Counted from the first letter of the stretch, positions 23,576-33,041 are shown. The stretch: DNA of 34,553 nucleotides from Candidatus Zhuqueibacterota bacterium (GCA_003854995.1 RQOI01000657.1:1-34553); one strand, 5' to 3'. The notes: a model not told the origin generated them from the sequence alone. Made by a program: numbers and translations.

Positions 23576-26500
23576 GACCGCTTTTCCATTTCCGCGACAA
23601 CCTCCTGCAATTTGCGGCTGGCATGCCGGCCGATATCGTCCGTCGCGCCGCGCTCCCGCACAACAATTTCGTACATCTCTTTCGCTTTTTGCAGGTTGTC
23701 GAGCTTTTGATAGCCCTCGCCGGCCTTGTAGAGCGCCGTCACGCCGAATGGCAGCTTGGGGTGCTGCTGGCATTGATAGCGCACCTTGAGATATTCGATG
23801 ATCGATTGTTCCGTCAATCCTGCCGCGGCATAGGATTCAGCGATCCAGAATTGCACGCGCGCTTCGTCATCAGCCGGGGTCAGCGGCTTCAATTCTTTCA
23901 GCTGGCTGATGGCGCGATCATATTCCTTCAAATAGTAAAAGAATGTGCCGATCCGGATGCGCCGGTCCAGAATATCGGGCGCATGCGGAAATGCCTCAAT
24001 ATAATCGCGCTGGTAGGCGATTGCCTGATCTCGCATTCCCAAATCGTCGTTCGCATTGATGAGAAGATCGAGGGCTTGCGCGCGCATCGGACCGTCCTTT
24101 GTCAGCTCCAGCACCCGCTTGCCGGCATCGACGGTGTTCGCCAGCGCCCGGTTCTCATAATAGAAATCGGCGAGGTTCAAATAGGCGGTGGCGACGATTT
24201 CAGGATCTTTATATTTCTGCGGGATTTGCGTCAGACGATCAAGAGCGTCTTCGGTTTTGGTCTGCACGACGTACAGGCGCGCCAGACCCAGATCACCGCG
24301 AGCGCCTTCTGGCACATCATCGTATTTCGCCAGATTCTTGAGCGTCTTTTCAGCCTTGGAAAAATCTTTGCCGGCGATATAATACATGCCCTCTTCGTAG
24401 AGAAATCTCGCCTCCGCATTGCGATCATTAAACTCCTTTTTGAACTGCTTGAGCAGGTCTTCCGCCCGACCCAGCCTGCCCATTCGATAGAGACAAATGA
24501 TGTTCTGCGCCATGGCCTGTCTGCGTCCATCACCTGTCAGTTCTTTTTGCATGTCGGCATAGAGGTCGCTTGCTTCTTCATAACGTCCGCGATCAAAATA
24601 GAGCTGCGCCGTCGCCAGTCGCGCCTTTTGGCCAAGATCACTGCCTGGAGCGGCTCTGGTGCACTCTTGGAAATAGCCGATGGCCATCTCCTGCTTGTTC
24701 ATCTCGTCCGCCAGCGCACCGATGGCAAACAGCGCCTCGGCATAGTGCTTCGAATCTTTGCCGAGATCCACATAACGCTGCAAAACCTCGACGGCCTGTT
24801 GCGGCGATTTTGTCCGGCGGGTGAGTTCTGCCCAGAGCCACAAGGCCTCATCGTCCACTTTGCTGGGATAGAATAGTTTCAGCTCACGCGGGATGCCCGT
24901 CTTCTCCCTCGCCTGTGCGCGCCTGTCCGCCTCCTTGACCTGTCCTCGGCGGAGCATGAGAGCGATCAACTTGACTTCTGCGCGCTCCGCCCAGGGCGAG
25001 TAGAAATAGTGCTCTGCGACGTCGAAATAGAGCTGCTGCGCCTCGGCGTCGTTCGATTGCTCGTCGTAGATGGTGGCGAGCAGAAAGAGACCTTCGACGC
25101 GCCGGGAGGAATCGCGCAGCTGCAGCAGTCGATTCAACAGGATCGCCGCCGAATCGGGCTGGGCGCGATGGAGCAAAAGCGCTCGCTTATAAAGCGCCTC
25201 AGCCTGGATTTTCTCGGCAGCACTCACCGCAATGATTTCATCGAGGGACCTGTTGACCTGCTGCGACAGAGGAGCGTCATCGCCGGACTGCGATGCTACC
25301 ATCTCGTCCACCAGCCGCAATTGCAGGTGCTGCCTGAGGCTATCATCGCGCATCTGATTGATGGATGCCGTGAGATGATCAAGGCGCGCTGCCGCGGACT
25401 CGCGCGTCGGCAAATTGGCCAGCGCTGCCCAATAGGCGACTTGAGCCGTCAATTTCGATGCCGGATGACTCGTCATCATGCTCCCGGCGAGGCGAGTCAG
25501 TTGCCCGGCGTGTTCGGCAGCATTTCCCGGCCGGTTTTCCCAGGTCGCCTTTTCATGCAAGGCAAAATGGCAAAAAGCCATATCGAAATTCACTCTCTCC
25601 AGATTCAGCCGTTCGTCGGCATCCTCTCGTGCGGCACGTTCCAGCAGCTCCAGAGCCTTGCTAAAATCATATAAAGCATACATGTGATAGTGCGCCAGAT
25701 TGTGCTGGCCGACAGCGCGCGACGTCAGACCTCCGGCGACAATCTCGTCCAGGGCATGCTGCAGGTTTTTTGCGTGCGCAGGTGCGATCAAACGCAGGAC
25801 ATCCGTTTTATGCTGGCTGGTCGCATAGAAATCACCGCCCGGATAATAGTCCAGATAACGGGAATGTTCGCGCAAGGCGCTTTTCAAATCCCCTTCTTTT
25901 TCGTACGATCGGGCGATAGCGTATTGCGCATCATCCAAAATGGCGCTCCTGGCTGATCCCGCCATGACGGCGCCGTAATTCTGTCGCGCGCCGACGAAAT
26001 CCTGCAGATGCGTCTCCTGCAAAACGGCGATGGCAAGAAACAGTTCATTTCTTCCCGCTGGATCCGTCGTGTTGGCGACGATATTTTGCAGATATCGAAT
26101 GCCCTCGGCCGGACGACCCTGGTTCGCAAGGAGGCCGGCATACTCAATGGCGGCATACAGGCGGATATTTTCACAGAGTGCTGTATCGGCCAGCACCTGC
26201 TCGAATGACGTCAATGCGGATGGCACATCTCCCAGGGCTTTGTTTGCCATTCCCAACCGATATAGATTGAGGCCTTTGCCCGCAATGGCCTGATCCGTCA
26301 CCTTGAGATAGGTGCTCTTTGCCCCTGAAAAGTTGCTCTCAAGATAGTAAGTGTCGCCCAGGCTCAGCCACAGATCGTCTTTGTCCTCTGCCCCCACCTT
26401 GGCGAGGGCATCGGTGAGCACTCTCTCCGCTTCGGGCAGCTGTCTTTGCTCCTGCATCGATTTCGCCAACGTCAATGCGGCGCGGGAGACGATCGGGCCG

Positions 26501-27231
26501 GCGTACGTGCCGGCGAGCAGCCTGTTCAGCACACTGTCGGCTTCTGTGAATCGCCCAAGTTTTTTCAGCAAGCCGGCCTTTTGCACATAGGCATCGGCCG
26601 CAAGGTCATCTTCGATGCGGTCGCTGAGGAGCCGGTCGATGAACTGGCCCGCAAGCGTATAGTCACCTCTCTGCTCATGCACATCGGCGATGGACTTGTA
26701 GGCCTGCAATCGCGTCGGATGAGTGCTGTAATTTTCGAGAATGTAAAATGCAGCGTCATAGGATCTTTGCGTTTCGCCGGCCTGCAAATAGGACTGCGCG
26801 GCGGCGATCTGCGCCTCCGGGATGAGACCGCTTTCAGGGGACAAAATCTTGATGCGATCAAAAGCCATGGCTGCCTGAAGATATTCGCCATTCCTCAACA
26901 GCACGCCGCCCTGATGATATTGCGCCTTGTCCACTATCGCGGATTGCGGATATCGCAACAGCACGGCCATAAAGGCTTGTGACGCTCGGGATAGACTGTC
27001 GGACTTGGCATAGTTTTCGCCGGCCCGCAGCAACGCCGTCGGCGCCTGCGGACTCGTCGGATACATGTCGGCAAAACGCTCGAACTGCAGCGCGGCAATG
27101 TCGTAGAGCTCGCGATTTTCCAGCTGAACCGCGAATCGAAAGTCCTGATCTTCCTGCAATGTCTGCTGGGCTGCTGCAAAAGAGACCGCGAAAAGAAGAA
27201 TGATCAAAAGATGTCTTGCTTGCTGACTCAT
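23572..27231 (-). CDS. Large secreted tetratricopeptide-repeat protein
   Basis: 1219 residues from ATG at 27231, one base after the pcrA stop. The N-terminus SQQARHLLIILLFAVSFAAA is a Sec signal peptide with AAA-QQ as likely cleavage, so the protein is periplasmic or outer-membrane associated. Almost all the rest is helical TPR/Sel1-like repeats (for example ALQFERFADMYPTSPQAPTA, AQYHQGGVLLRNGEYLQAA, IGYFQECTRAAPGSDLGQ, KAREMYE-type helices at the end), about thirty by estimate, with no catalytic domain seen. It resembles tol-pal/YbgF- or BamD-style scaffolds but is far longer. It may organise envelope assembly; this is inference. It lies in the polX-to-nadC operon, flanked by pcrA and nadC. 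Confidence 0.9.
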   Translation of the reverse strand: MSQQARHLLIILLFAVSFAAAQQTLQEDQDFRFAVQLENRELYDIAALQFERFADMYPTSPQAPTALLRAGENYAKSDSLSRASQAFMAVLLRYPQSAIVDKAQYHQGGVLLRNGEYLQAAMAFDRIKILSPESGLIPEAQIAAAQSYLQAGETQRSYDAAFYILENYSTHPTRLQAYKSIADVHEQRGDYTLAGQFIDRLLSDRIEDDLAADAYVQKAGLLKKLGRFTEADSVLNRLLAGTYAGPIVSRAALTLAKSMQEQRQLPEAERVLTDALAKVGAEDKDDLWLSLGDTYYLESNFSGAKSTYLKVTDQAIAGKGLNLYRLGMANKALGDVPSALTSFEQVLADTALCENIRLYAAIEYAGLLANQGRPAEGIRYLQNIVANTTDPAGRNELFLAIAVLQETHLQDFVGARQNYGAVMAGSARSAILDDAQYAIARSYEKEGDLKSALREHSRYLDYYPGGDFYATSQHKTDVLRLIAPAHAKNLQHALDEIVAGGLTSRAVGQHNLAHYHMYALYDFSKALELLERAAREDADERLNLERVNFDMAFCHFALHEKATWENRPGNAAEHAGQLTRLAGSMMTSHPASKLTAQVAYWAALANLPTRESAAARLDHLTASINQMRDDSLRQHLQLRLVDEMVASQSGDDAPLSQQVNRSLDEIIAVSAAEKIQAEALYKRALLLHRAQPDSAAILLNRLLQLRDSSRRVEGLFLLATIYDEQSNDAEAQQLYFDVAEHYFYSPWAERAEVKLIALMLRRGQVKEADRRAQAREKTGIPRELKLFYPSKVDDEALWLWAELTRRTKSPQQAVEVLQRYVDLGKDSKHYAEALFAIGALADEMNKQEMAIGYFQECTRAAPGSDLGQKARLATAQLYFDRGRYEEASDLYADMQKELTGDGRRQAMAQNIICLYRMGRLGRAEDLLKQFKKEFNDRNAEARFLYEEGMYYIAGKDFSKAEKTLKNLAKYDDVPEGARGDLGLARLYVVQTKTEDALDRLTQIPQKYKDPEIVATAYLNLADFYYENRALANTVDAGKRVLELTKDGPMRAQALDLLINANDDLGMRDQAIAYQRDYIEAFPHAPDILDRRIRIGTFFYYLKEYDRAISQLKELKPLTPADDEARVQFWIAESYAAAGLTEQSIIEYLKVRYQCQQHPKLPFGVTALYKAGEGYQKLDNLQKAKEMYEIVVRERGATDDIGRHASRKLQEVVAEMEKRS

Positions 27232-27232
27232 C

Positions 27233-29431
27233 TCACAATATCTCCAATTGTGCAAAGGGCAGTACGAGACGTTTCCGTCCCACCATATCAAAATTGACGA
27301 CCAGTTTGGCGCCGCCGCTCGATGGTTCGACGCTGAGCACTGTGCCCTTGCCAAACTGTTGATGTCGCACGCGCATGCCGATATTGAATTCTACTGTTTC
27401 CTGCGATTCGTCTTCGTAACGCGGCATGGAATTGTCAAAGCGGATCTGCGACTGCATTCTCTTGGCCTGCGCAATCGTAGAGCTCTCTTCGCTGGTGACA
27501 AAAATCTTATCCACTTCCTTGAGGAAACGCGATTTATAACTGCGCGATTCGCCGTAGCGCTGGCGATTTTTCGCCCAGAACAGATAGAGCTTATCCTTGG
27601 CGCGGGTCGAGCCGACGTAAAACAGCCGGCGCTCTTCCTCCAGGTCGCGCGGATCATCGATGCTGCGCGACAGCGGAAACAGGCCCTCCTCAAGCCCGGC
27701 GATGAAGACGACCGGGAATTCCAGTCCTTTGGCAGCATGCAGGGTCATGAGCGTGACGGCGTTCGCCCGGTCGTCCCAGGTGTCCAGGTCGGTGACGAGC
27801 GACACCTGCTGCAAAAAAGCGGCGAGCGTGTTCTCTTCGGCAGTGAGAGAGAATTCATGAATCGCCTGCAGCAGCTCGCGCACGTTTTCGCTGCGCGTAG
27901 CGGATTCGATCGTATTTTCCTCCTTGAACTGCCGCAGGATGCCCAGCTCATCGATCAACGTGGAGGCCAATTCCGCGGGCGACACCTGGTTCAGCAGCAT
28001 GCGGTATTTCCTGATCAGGCCGGCAAAAAGCGTCAATCGCTCCGCCGTCCGCTTTTGCAGGCCGCTCATTTTTTCGACGTGGTCGAGCGCCTCGAGAAAT
28101 GTCATCTTTTGCTCGCGGGCATAGGCATCGATGCGGGCGATCGTCACATCGCCGATTCCTCTGGTCGGGTAGTTGATGATGCGTTTCAGGCTGATGGTGT
28201 CGGCCGGATTGACCAACAGCCGCAGATAAGCCAACACATCTTTGATCTCTTTGCGTTCATAAAATCGAATGCCGCCGACAATGATGTAGGGAATGCCTTC
28301 GAGGCGAAAACCGTCTTCGAGCGACCGCGATTGCGCATTGATTCGATAAAGGATGGCAAAATCGCCGAACGTGCGCTCTCCCTTGCGAAACTCGGCGCTG
28401 ATTTTGTCCACGATCAGACGCGCCTCCTCGCGTTGATCATAGACAGATACAACGGTGACGAGCTCGCCATCCTTCTTCTCAGTCCACAGTTTCTTGTCGT
28501 AGCGTTCCCTGTTTTTCGTCACCACTGAATGCGCCAGGCCGAGAATGGCCGGCGTGGATCGATAATTCTGCTCCAGTCGATATTTCGCGCATTTCGGATA
28601 ATCCTTTTCGAATTCGAGAATGTTGCGCACCTCAGCGCCGCGCCAGCGATAGATGGACTGGTCATCGTCGCCAACCACACAAATGTTGTTGAATTTATCC
28701 GCCAATTCGCGCAGGACAAAGTATTGCGCGTGATTTGTATCCTGATATTCATCCACCAGGATGTAGCGGAACCGATCCTGATAGTATTCCTTGACCAGCG
28801 GATAGAGGCGAAAGAGCTCGACCGGCTTGACCAGCAGATCATCAAAATCCATGGCATTGAGGCGGCGCAACTGACGCATATAGTCGTGATAGACGGTCGC
28901 TACGGCCTGTTTTGCCGGATTATCCGCCTCAGTCTGAAATTCCTCCGGACCGATCATGGCGTTTTTGGCGCGACTGATGGAATAGGCGATCAATTTGGGC
29001 GAATGCACCTGGGTTGAGATCTTGTTCTCGTTCATGATGGTCTTGATCAGCGCCTCCTGGTCATCCGCATCATAGATGGTGAAATTGTGCGAAAAACCGA
29101 TCCGGTCGGCTTCACGACGCAAAATCCTGGCAAACAGGGAGTGGAACGTCCCAACCCACATGGTCGCGCCCGAATCCGGCACCAGCTTGTGCACGCGGTC
29201 GCGCATCTCGCCGGCCGCCTTGTTGGTGAATGTCAGGGCAATGATATCCTTCGACGTCGCTTTGCCGCTGGCGATCAGATGCGCGATGCGATAGGTCAAG
29301 ACGCGCGTCTTGCCGCTGCCGGCGCCCGCTAAAATCAAGACCGGTCCGTCCAGCTGCATGACCGCCTGCCGCTGCGCGTCGTTGAGATCACTGAGCAGCC
29401 GCTCATGCCATTGTCGAGTTTCATTGCCCAT
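27233..29431 (-). CDS. pcrA: ATP-dependent DNA helicase PcrA/UvrD
   Basis: 732 residues. Superfamily 1A helicase motifs in order: Q motif LNDAQRQAV, Walker A AGAGSGKT (about 36-43), motif Ia ALTFTNKAAGEM, motif II VDEYQDTNH, motif III GDDDQSIYRWRGA, motif IV LEQNYRST, motif V TLHAAKGLEFPVVF and motif VI RRLFYVGSTRAK. The C-terminal tail has the tudor-like fold MRVRHQQFGKGTV that contacts RNA polymerase in relatives. It unwinds DNA 3' to 5' in excision and mismatch repair and clears RecA or stalled polymerase. It overlaps mltG by 11 bp and is followed by the TPR gene after one base. The UvrC partner lies about 6 kb downstream. Confidence 0.97.
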   Translation of the reverse strand: MGNETRQWHERLLSDLNDAQRQAVMQLDGPVLILAGAGSGKTRVLTYRIAHLIASGKATSKDIIALTFTNKAAGEMRDRVHKLVPDSGATMWVGTFHSLFARILRREADRIGFSHNFTIYDADDQEALIKTIMNENKISTQVHSPKLIAYSISRAKNAMIGPEEFQTEADNPAKQAVATVYHDYMRQLRRLNAMDFDDLLVKPVELFRLYPLVKEYYQDRFRYILVDEYQDTNHAQYFVLRELADKFNNICVVGDDDQSIYRWRGAEVRNILEFEKDYPKCAKYRLEQNYRSTPAILGLAHSVVTKNRERYDKKLWTEKKDGELVTVVSVYDQREEARLIVDKISAEFRKGERTFGDFAILYRINAQSRSLEDGFRLEGIPYIIVGGIRFYERKEIKDVLAYLRLLVNPADTISLKRIINYPTRGIGDVTIARIDAYAREQKMTFLEALDHVEKMSGLQKRTAERLTLFAGLIRKYRMLLNQVSPAELASTLIDELGILRQFKEENTIESATRSENVRELLQAIHEFSLTAEENTLAAFLQQVSLVTDLDTWDDRANAVTLMTLHAAKGLEFPVVFIAGLEEGLFPLSRSIDDPRDLEEERRLFYVGSTRAKDKLYLFWAKNRQRYGESRSYKSRFLKEVDKIFVTSEESSTIAQAKRMQSQIRFDNSMPRYEDESQETVEFNIGMRVRHQQFGKGTVLSVEPSSGGAKLVVNFDMVGRKRLVLPFAQLEIL

Positions 29432-30482
29432 TTCGTGCTTTCTGCTGGTCCTCTCTCACCTGCCGACGATAGGCGTCGAAACGCTGTTTCGCGCGCAGAT
29501 GCTGCTCATAGTTTTCGCTGAAGGAATGGGTGCCGTCACCGTTGGCGACAAAATAGAGATAGAGCGTCTCTGCCGGGAAAAGAGCAGCCCTGATCGCGTT
29601 GCGTCCCGGATTGTTGATCGGAGCAGGCGGCAACCCTTTGTATTTATATGTGTTATAGGGTGAATCGATGTCGAGATCGCGATACAGCAGCCGTCGCGGG
29701 CCATCCGGGATGATGTACTGAATGGTCGGATCCGCCTGCAGCGGCATGCCGATGCGCAGACGATTGTGATAGACCGAGGAGATGATCGGCATCTCGACAT
29801 CCACGATGGCTTCCCCCTCGATGATGGATGCCAGAGTGAGGGCATCATTCAGCGACCATCCCTTTTCCGCCGCCCGCATGATCAGGCTGTCATCAACCGC
29901 CCTATTGAACTGCTCGACGAGCGTTGTAAGGACATGCGGCGCCGTGACGCCGTAGGTGAAACTGTAGGTTTCCGGAAACAAATAGCCTTCCAGCGATGTC
30001 GTCGCTAGGCCCAGTCCGGCGATGAACGCAGAGTCCGACACCAGGTTGACAATTTCAGCAGAATCGATCTCGAGGTGATGTTCGATGATGCGAGCAAATC
30101 GACGTGAATCGTAGCCATCCGGCAGGGTGAACTGGATATAGCTCTGCGGTCCCTCGACCAGCGCCATCAGGGCAGCATAATTCGACATGCCCTCCCTGAG
30201 GGTGAATTTTCCGACCCGCAGCCTCTCCGTCTTTTTGTAGAGCTCGGCGACCAATTTAAACTGATCGATATTGCGTATGACACTCTCTTTTTCGAGCTCG
30301 ATGGCCACCTGCCCCAGCGAGGCGCCCCATCGGACGATGATATCGACCTGTCTGGCATCCTTCCTCGGCGACAGCGGCAGATAGAGGATATAGACGGCCA
30401 GACCGCCGAGCAGCAGCGCCAGCAGCAGCGGGCTGATCAAGATGATGAGCAGTGTGCGCTTTTTTCTCTTCACTTTTCTCAT
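29421..30482 (-). CDS. mltG: Endolytic murein transglycosylase MltG
   Basis: 353 residues. A basic cytoplasmic start and one membrane helix (about 10-35) anchor a periplasmic YceG domain. A LysM-like subdomain comes first (QVDIIVRWGASLGQVAIELE), then the catalytic core with Glu222 in ASIIEGEA (ASIIEKEA in most relatives) and VYHNRLRIGMPLQADPTIQY, ending with the conserved YNTYKYKGLPPAPINNPG. MltG cleaves nascent glycan strands and sets their length, usually with the elongation or division PBP machinery. It overlaps the CPBP gene by 4 bp upstream and pcrA by 11 bp downstream, so it is translationally coupled on both sides. Confidence 0.96.
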   Translation of the reverse strand: MRKVKRKKRTLLIILISPLLLALLLGGLAVYILYLPLSPRKDARQVDIIVRWGASLGQVAIELEKESVIRNIDQFKLVAELYKKTERLRVGKFTLREGMSNYAALMALVEGPQSYIQFTLPDGYDSRRFARIIEHHLEIDSAEIVNLVSDSAFIAGLGLATTSLEGYLFPETYSFTYGVTAPHVLTTLVEQFNRAVDDSLIMRAAEKGWSLNDALTLASIIEGEAIVDVEMPIISSVYHNRLRIGMPLQADPTIQYIIPDGPRRLLYRDLDIDSPYNTYKYKGLPPAPINNPGRNAIRAALFPAETLYLYFVANGDGTHSFSENYEQHLRAKQRFDAYRRQVREDQQKARNGQ

Positions 30483-31249
30483 GCCAATAGGAATACAAAG
30501 ACATCATACAAGCTGTGCGTCCATACTGTCACGCCCAGCCCACGGATTTCAAACAACAGACAAAAGAGCAGGCCCATGCAGAAGCGATAGAGCGTCGTAT
30601 AATCGGCCAGAGAAAAAGAGTTGACGTTATGCAGCCAGGCGAACAATATTGAAGAAATGAGCGCTGCAAAGAGTTTCAATTCGAATCCGATGTGCCTGTT
30701 GATCGACCGACGGTGATCGCTCGCGCTGCGGCGAAACAGATCGGGCAGTCGAAAGATGGCGGCAAGCAGGTGCGGCACAAGGCCATAGCCGATAGCCCGA
30801 AAGATCAGCTCTTCATAGACGCCGGCGCCGAGCGCCAGGACCAGATTGAACTGGGTCTGTTCATCCATGCGCAGGTGGACGAGAATCAAAGAGGTCAACC
30901 ACGATGCGATGAATGCGAGGAGCCATGCATAAATGCTGCTCTCAAAGATGGCATACAGGGCATATTTGACATTCAGGTCCACCCTGGCGCGCACCATTGA
31001 TATAAAGCCGAACGCCACAAAAGCCAGGATCAGCACGCCAAAGGCGAATGTCCCGTGCGCGCCCAGATGCTGGATGAAATACTTGATCCACACATCGGCG
31101 GCATTGCGGGTGTAATTCTCCTGGTCATAACGGAAAAATATAATGAAAAATTCATACAGCAACAACAGCGGCGCTGTCAAGAATACGCCATAAAAGGGCG
31201 TGCGCGTGGAGGCGAAATAGCCTCGCGATTGTCCTGCGGCCTGTCCCAG
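30479..31249 (-). CDS. CPBP-family intramembrane metalloprotease, probable CTG start
   Basis: 256 residues if initiated at CTG (31249-31247), which follows AGGAG (31260-31256) with a 6-nt spacer. The first canonical in-frame start, TTG at 31180, has no ribosome binding site and would delete RGYFASTRTPFYGVF, which aligns with the conserved region just before PLLLLYE in relatives. Several membrane helices are visible. Catalytic motifs of the CAAX-processing/bacteriocin-processing family are present: EELIFR (about 146-151), FAWLHN and HSLYDVFVF. These are integral membrane peptidases of often unknown substrate, related to eukaryotic Rce1. The gene lies 23 bp after polX and overlaps mltG by 4 bp. 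Confidence 0.86.
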   Translation of the reverse strand: MGQAAGQSRGYFASTRTPFYGVFLTAPLLLLYEFFIIFFRYDQENYTRNAADVWIKYFIQHLGAHGTFAFGVLILAFVAFGFISMVRARVDLNVKYALYAIFESSIYAWLLAFIASWLTSLILVHLRMDEQTQFNLVLALGAGVYEELIFRAIGYGLVPHLLAAIFRLPDLFRRSASDHRRSINRHIGFELKLFAALISSILFAWLHNVNSFSLADYTTLYRFCMGLLFCLLFEIRGLGVTVWTHSLYDVFVFLLA

Positions 31250-31260
31250 ATCTATCTCCT
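31247..31260 (-). promoter_or_regulatory. Ribosome binding site supporting the CTG start of the CPBP gene
   Basis: AGGAG (31260-31256), six bases (ATAGAT), then CTG (31249-31247). It is the only good Shine-Dalgarno sequence between the polX stop (31273) and the conserved protein start. Confidence 0.6.
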
Positions 31261-31272
31261 GTGCGGCGGCAA

Positions 31273-32985
31273 TCAGCGATGACGCTTTTGCCAGGCGCGT
31301 AATTGGTCGAGCGTGAACGTGTTGATGACATCTTGTTTGCGCGCCCAGCCACGGCGCGCAGTGCCGACGCCGAGCGCCATCATGCTCAAATGCTTTTCGT
31401 GATGCGTATCGGTGTTGATCGAAATCCTGGCGCCCGCCTGCACGGCTTTGCGCACGTTGATGTCGCTGAGATCAAGTCGATCCCAGGACGAATTCACTTC
31501 GAGCGCTGTGCCGTTGCGCGTCGCTGCTGCAATGATGCGCTCCATGTCGATGTCAAATCCCTGCCGGCGCGCGATCAGCCGGCCTGTTGGATGGCCGATG
31601 ACATCGACATATCTGTTTTCCATCGCTGCCAGCGTTCGGCCTGTCGGGTCTGTTTTAAAGGCGCTGTGAATCGAGGCGACGACAAAATCGAGTTGGCGCA
31701 GGATATCGTCGCTGAAATCGAGCGAGCCATCGGGCAAAATATCAACCTCGATGCCGGCAAGAACGACAAAGTTGTCGAGTTGAGCATTCAGGGCGCGAAT
31801 GTCGCGCACAAGCCGCAGCAGCCGATCCTCGCTCAGGCCATTGGCATAGATGGCGCTCCTGGAATGATCGCACACCGCCATGTGACTGTAACCGCGGCGC
31901 CGAACATAGTCGACGAGCTGTTCGAGGGGATGCTGGCCATCGCTGTTCGTCGTGTGCATGTGCAAATCCGCTTTTATATCATCGAGCTCGACCAATTCGG
32001 GAATCTGCTGCGCTGCCGCCGCCTCTATCTCCCCCCTGTCCTCGCGCATTTCCGGCGGCATCCACTGCAGATCCAGCGCTGCATAGATCTCGTCCTCGTC
32101 TTTGCCGCCGATCTTTTCATCGCCGCGGAAAATCCCCCACTCATTGATCTTGTATCCCTGCTTTTTCGCCATCTCGCGCAGCCTGACATTATGGGCTTGC
32201 GAACCGGTGAAATACTGCTGCGCTGCGCCATAGCTCTCCGGTTGGATCGCCCGCAGATCCACCTGATATCGATCATCCAGCAGCACGCTGCCCTTGGTGG
32301 CGCCGGCGCTGAGCACGCGCGTGACGCGGGGAAATTCCGTCAACAGCCTGATCACCTCTTCGCCGTAATTGGTCTCGGCCAGGATGTCGATGTCGTGCAC
32401 CGTCTCCTTGCAGCGGCGCACTGAGCCGGCCGGCGACAGCCGCAGCAGTTTGTCGCCCGCCTTTTCCTGCAGAAAAGCCATCACCTCGGCGACGATCAGG
32501 GTCGCCAGGCCGATCGAGATCTCTTTCTCGGCGCGGGCATGCAGCTCGAGGCTCTTGCTGATATTGGCGACCCTTTTCGGCCCCATGCCCGCGAGCCTTG
32601 CCAGCGAGCCATCTGAGATCGCCGCCTGCAGATCGTCCAGTGTCTCGACGCCCAGCTCCTTATAGGCGTGCGCAGCGGTCTTGGGACCAAAGTTTTGGAT
32701 TTGCAGCAGCTGAAACAATTCTTTTGGCGCTGCGGCGAGATGCTCGTCCAGCTGGCGAATATGACCGGTGCGCAGGAACTGATCGATTTTTTCCTGCAAC
32801 GCCTTGCCGACGCCCGGGATGTCGCCGAGTCGATTTTCGCCCCAGAGCTTTTCAATGTCGTCGCCGAGATCCCGGATGGCGCGCGCCGCCTTGCGATAGG
32901 CGTTCACCTTGAAACCGACCTCGCCCTTGAATTCCAGGACATCGGCAAATTTTTCGAGTATGTCAACCACATCATTATTTTTCAT
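31273..32985 (-). CDS. polX: DNA polymerase/3'-5' exonuclease PolX
   Basis: 570 residues from ATG at 32985 (MKNNDVVDILEKF), with GGAG five bases upstream. An N-terminal 8-kDa-like domain and two helix-hairpin-helix segments (GDIPGVGKAL; LAGMGPKRVANI) precede the X-family palm with GSVRRCKETVHDIDIL. The catalytic Asp198 and Asp200 pair with Asp243 in VDLRAI. From about 335 a PHP domain follows with metal ligands H342 and H344 (DLHMHTTNSDG), CDHS, VEVDI, HPTGR and NTDTHH, giving 3'-5' exonuclease or AP-endonuclease activity in relatives. Base-excision gap-filling repair, cytoplasmic. First gene after the promoter at 33006-33034. Confidence 0.96.
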   Translation of the reverse strand: MKNNDVVDILEKFADVLEFKGEVGFKVNAYRKAARAIRDLGDDIEKLWGENRLGDIPGVGKALQEKIDQFLRTGHIRQLDEHLAAAPKELFQLLQIQNFGPKTAAHAYKELGVETLDDLQAAISDGSLARLAGMGPKRVANISKSLELHARAEKEISIGLATLIVAEVMAFLQEKAGDKLLRLSPAGSVRRCKETVHDIDILAETNYGEEVIRLLTEFPRVTRVLSAGATKGSVLLDDRYQVDLRAIQPESYGAAQQYFTGSQAHNVRLREMAKKQGYKINEWGIFRGDEKIGGKDEDEIYAALDLQWMPPEMREDRGEIEAAAAQQIPELVELDDIKADLHMHTTNSDGQHPLEQLVDYVRRRGYSHMAVCDHSRSAIYANGLSEDRLLRLVRDIRALNAQLDNFVVLAGIEVDILPDGSLDFSDDILRQLDFVVASIHSAFKTDPTGRTLAAMENRYVDVIGHPTGRLIARRQGFDIDMERIIAAATRNGTALEVNSSWDRLDLSDINVRKAVQAGARISINTDTHHEKHLSMMALGVGTARRGWARKQDVINTFTLDQLRAWQKRHR

Positions 32986-33005
32986 GACATCTCCAAAGAG
33001 CACAT

Positions 33006-33034
33006 AATATAGCGTTCTGCTCAGGAAAAATCAA
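33006..33034 (-). promoter_or_regulatory. Sigma-70-like promoter before polX
   Basis: -35 TTGATT (33034-33029), 17-bp spacer, -10 TATATT (33011-33006), about 20 bp before the polX start. It lies in the 56-bp gap between aroQ and polX, so it makes polX and its followers partly independent of the aroQ transcript. Confidence 0.75.
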
Positions 33035-33041
33035 TATGCAA

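Noticed and set aside
23623..24876. 417-codon plus-strand frame opposite the TPR gene
   Set aside because: Antisense shadow; the minus strand has regular TPR periodicity.
27248..28528. 426-codon plus-strand frame opposite pcrA
   Set aside because: Antisense shadow of a gene with complete helicase motifs.
31303..32424. 373-codon plus-strand frame opposite polX
   Set aside because: Antisense shadow of the PHP and polymerase domains.
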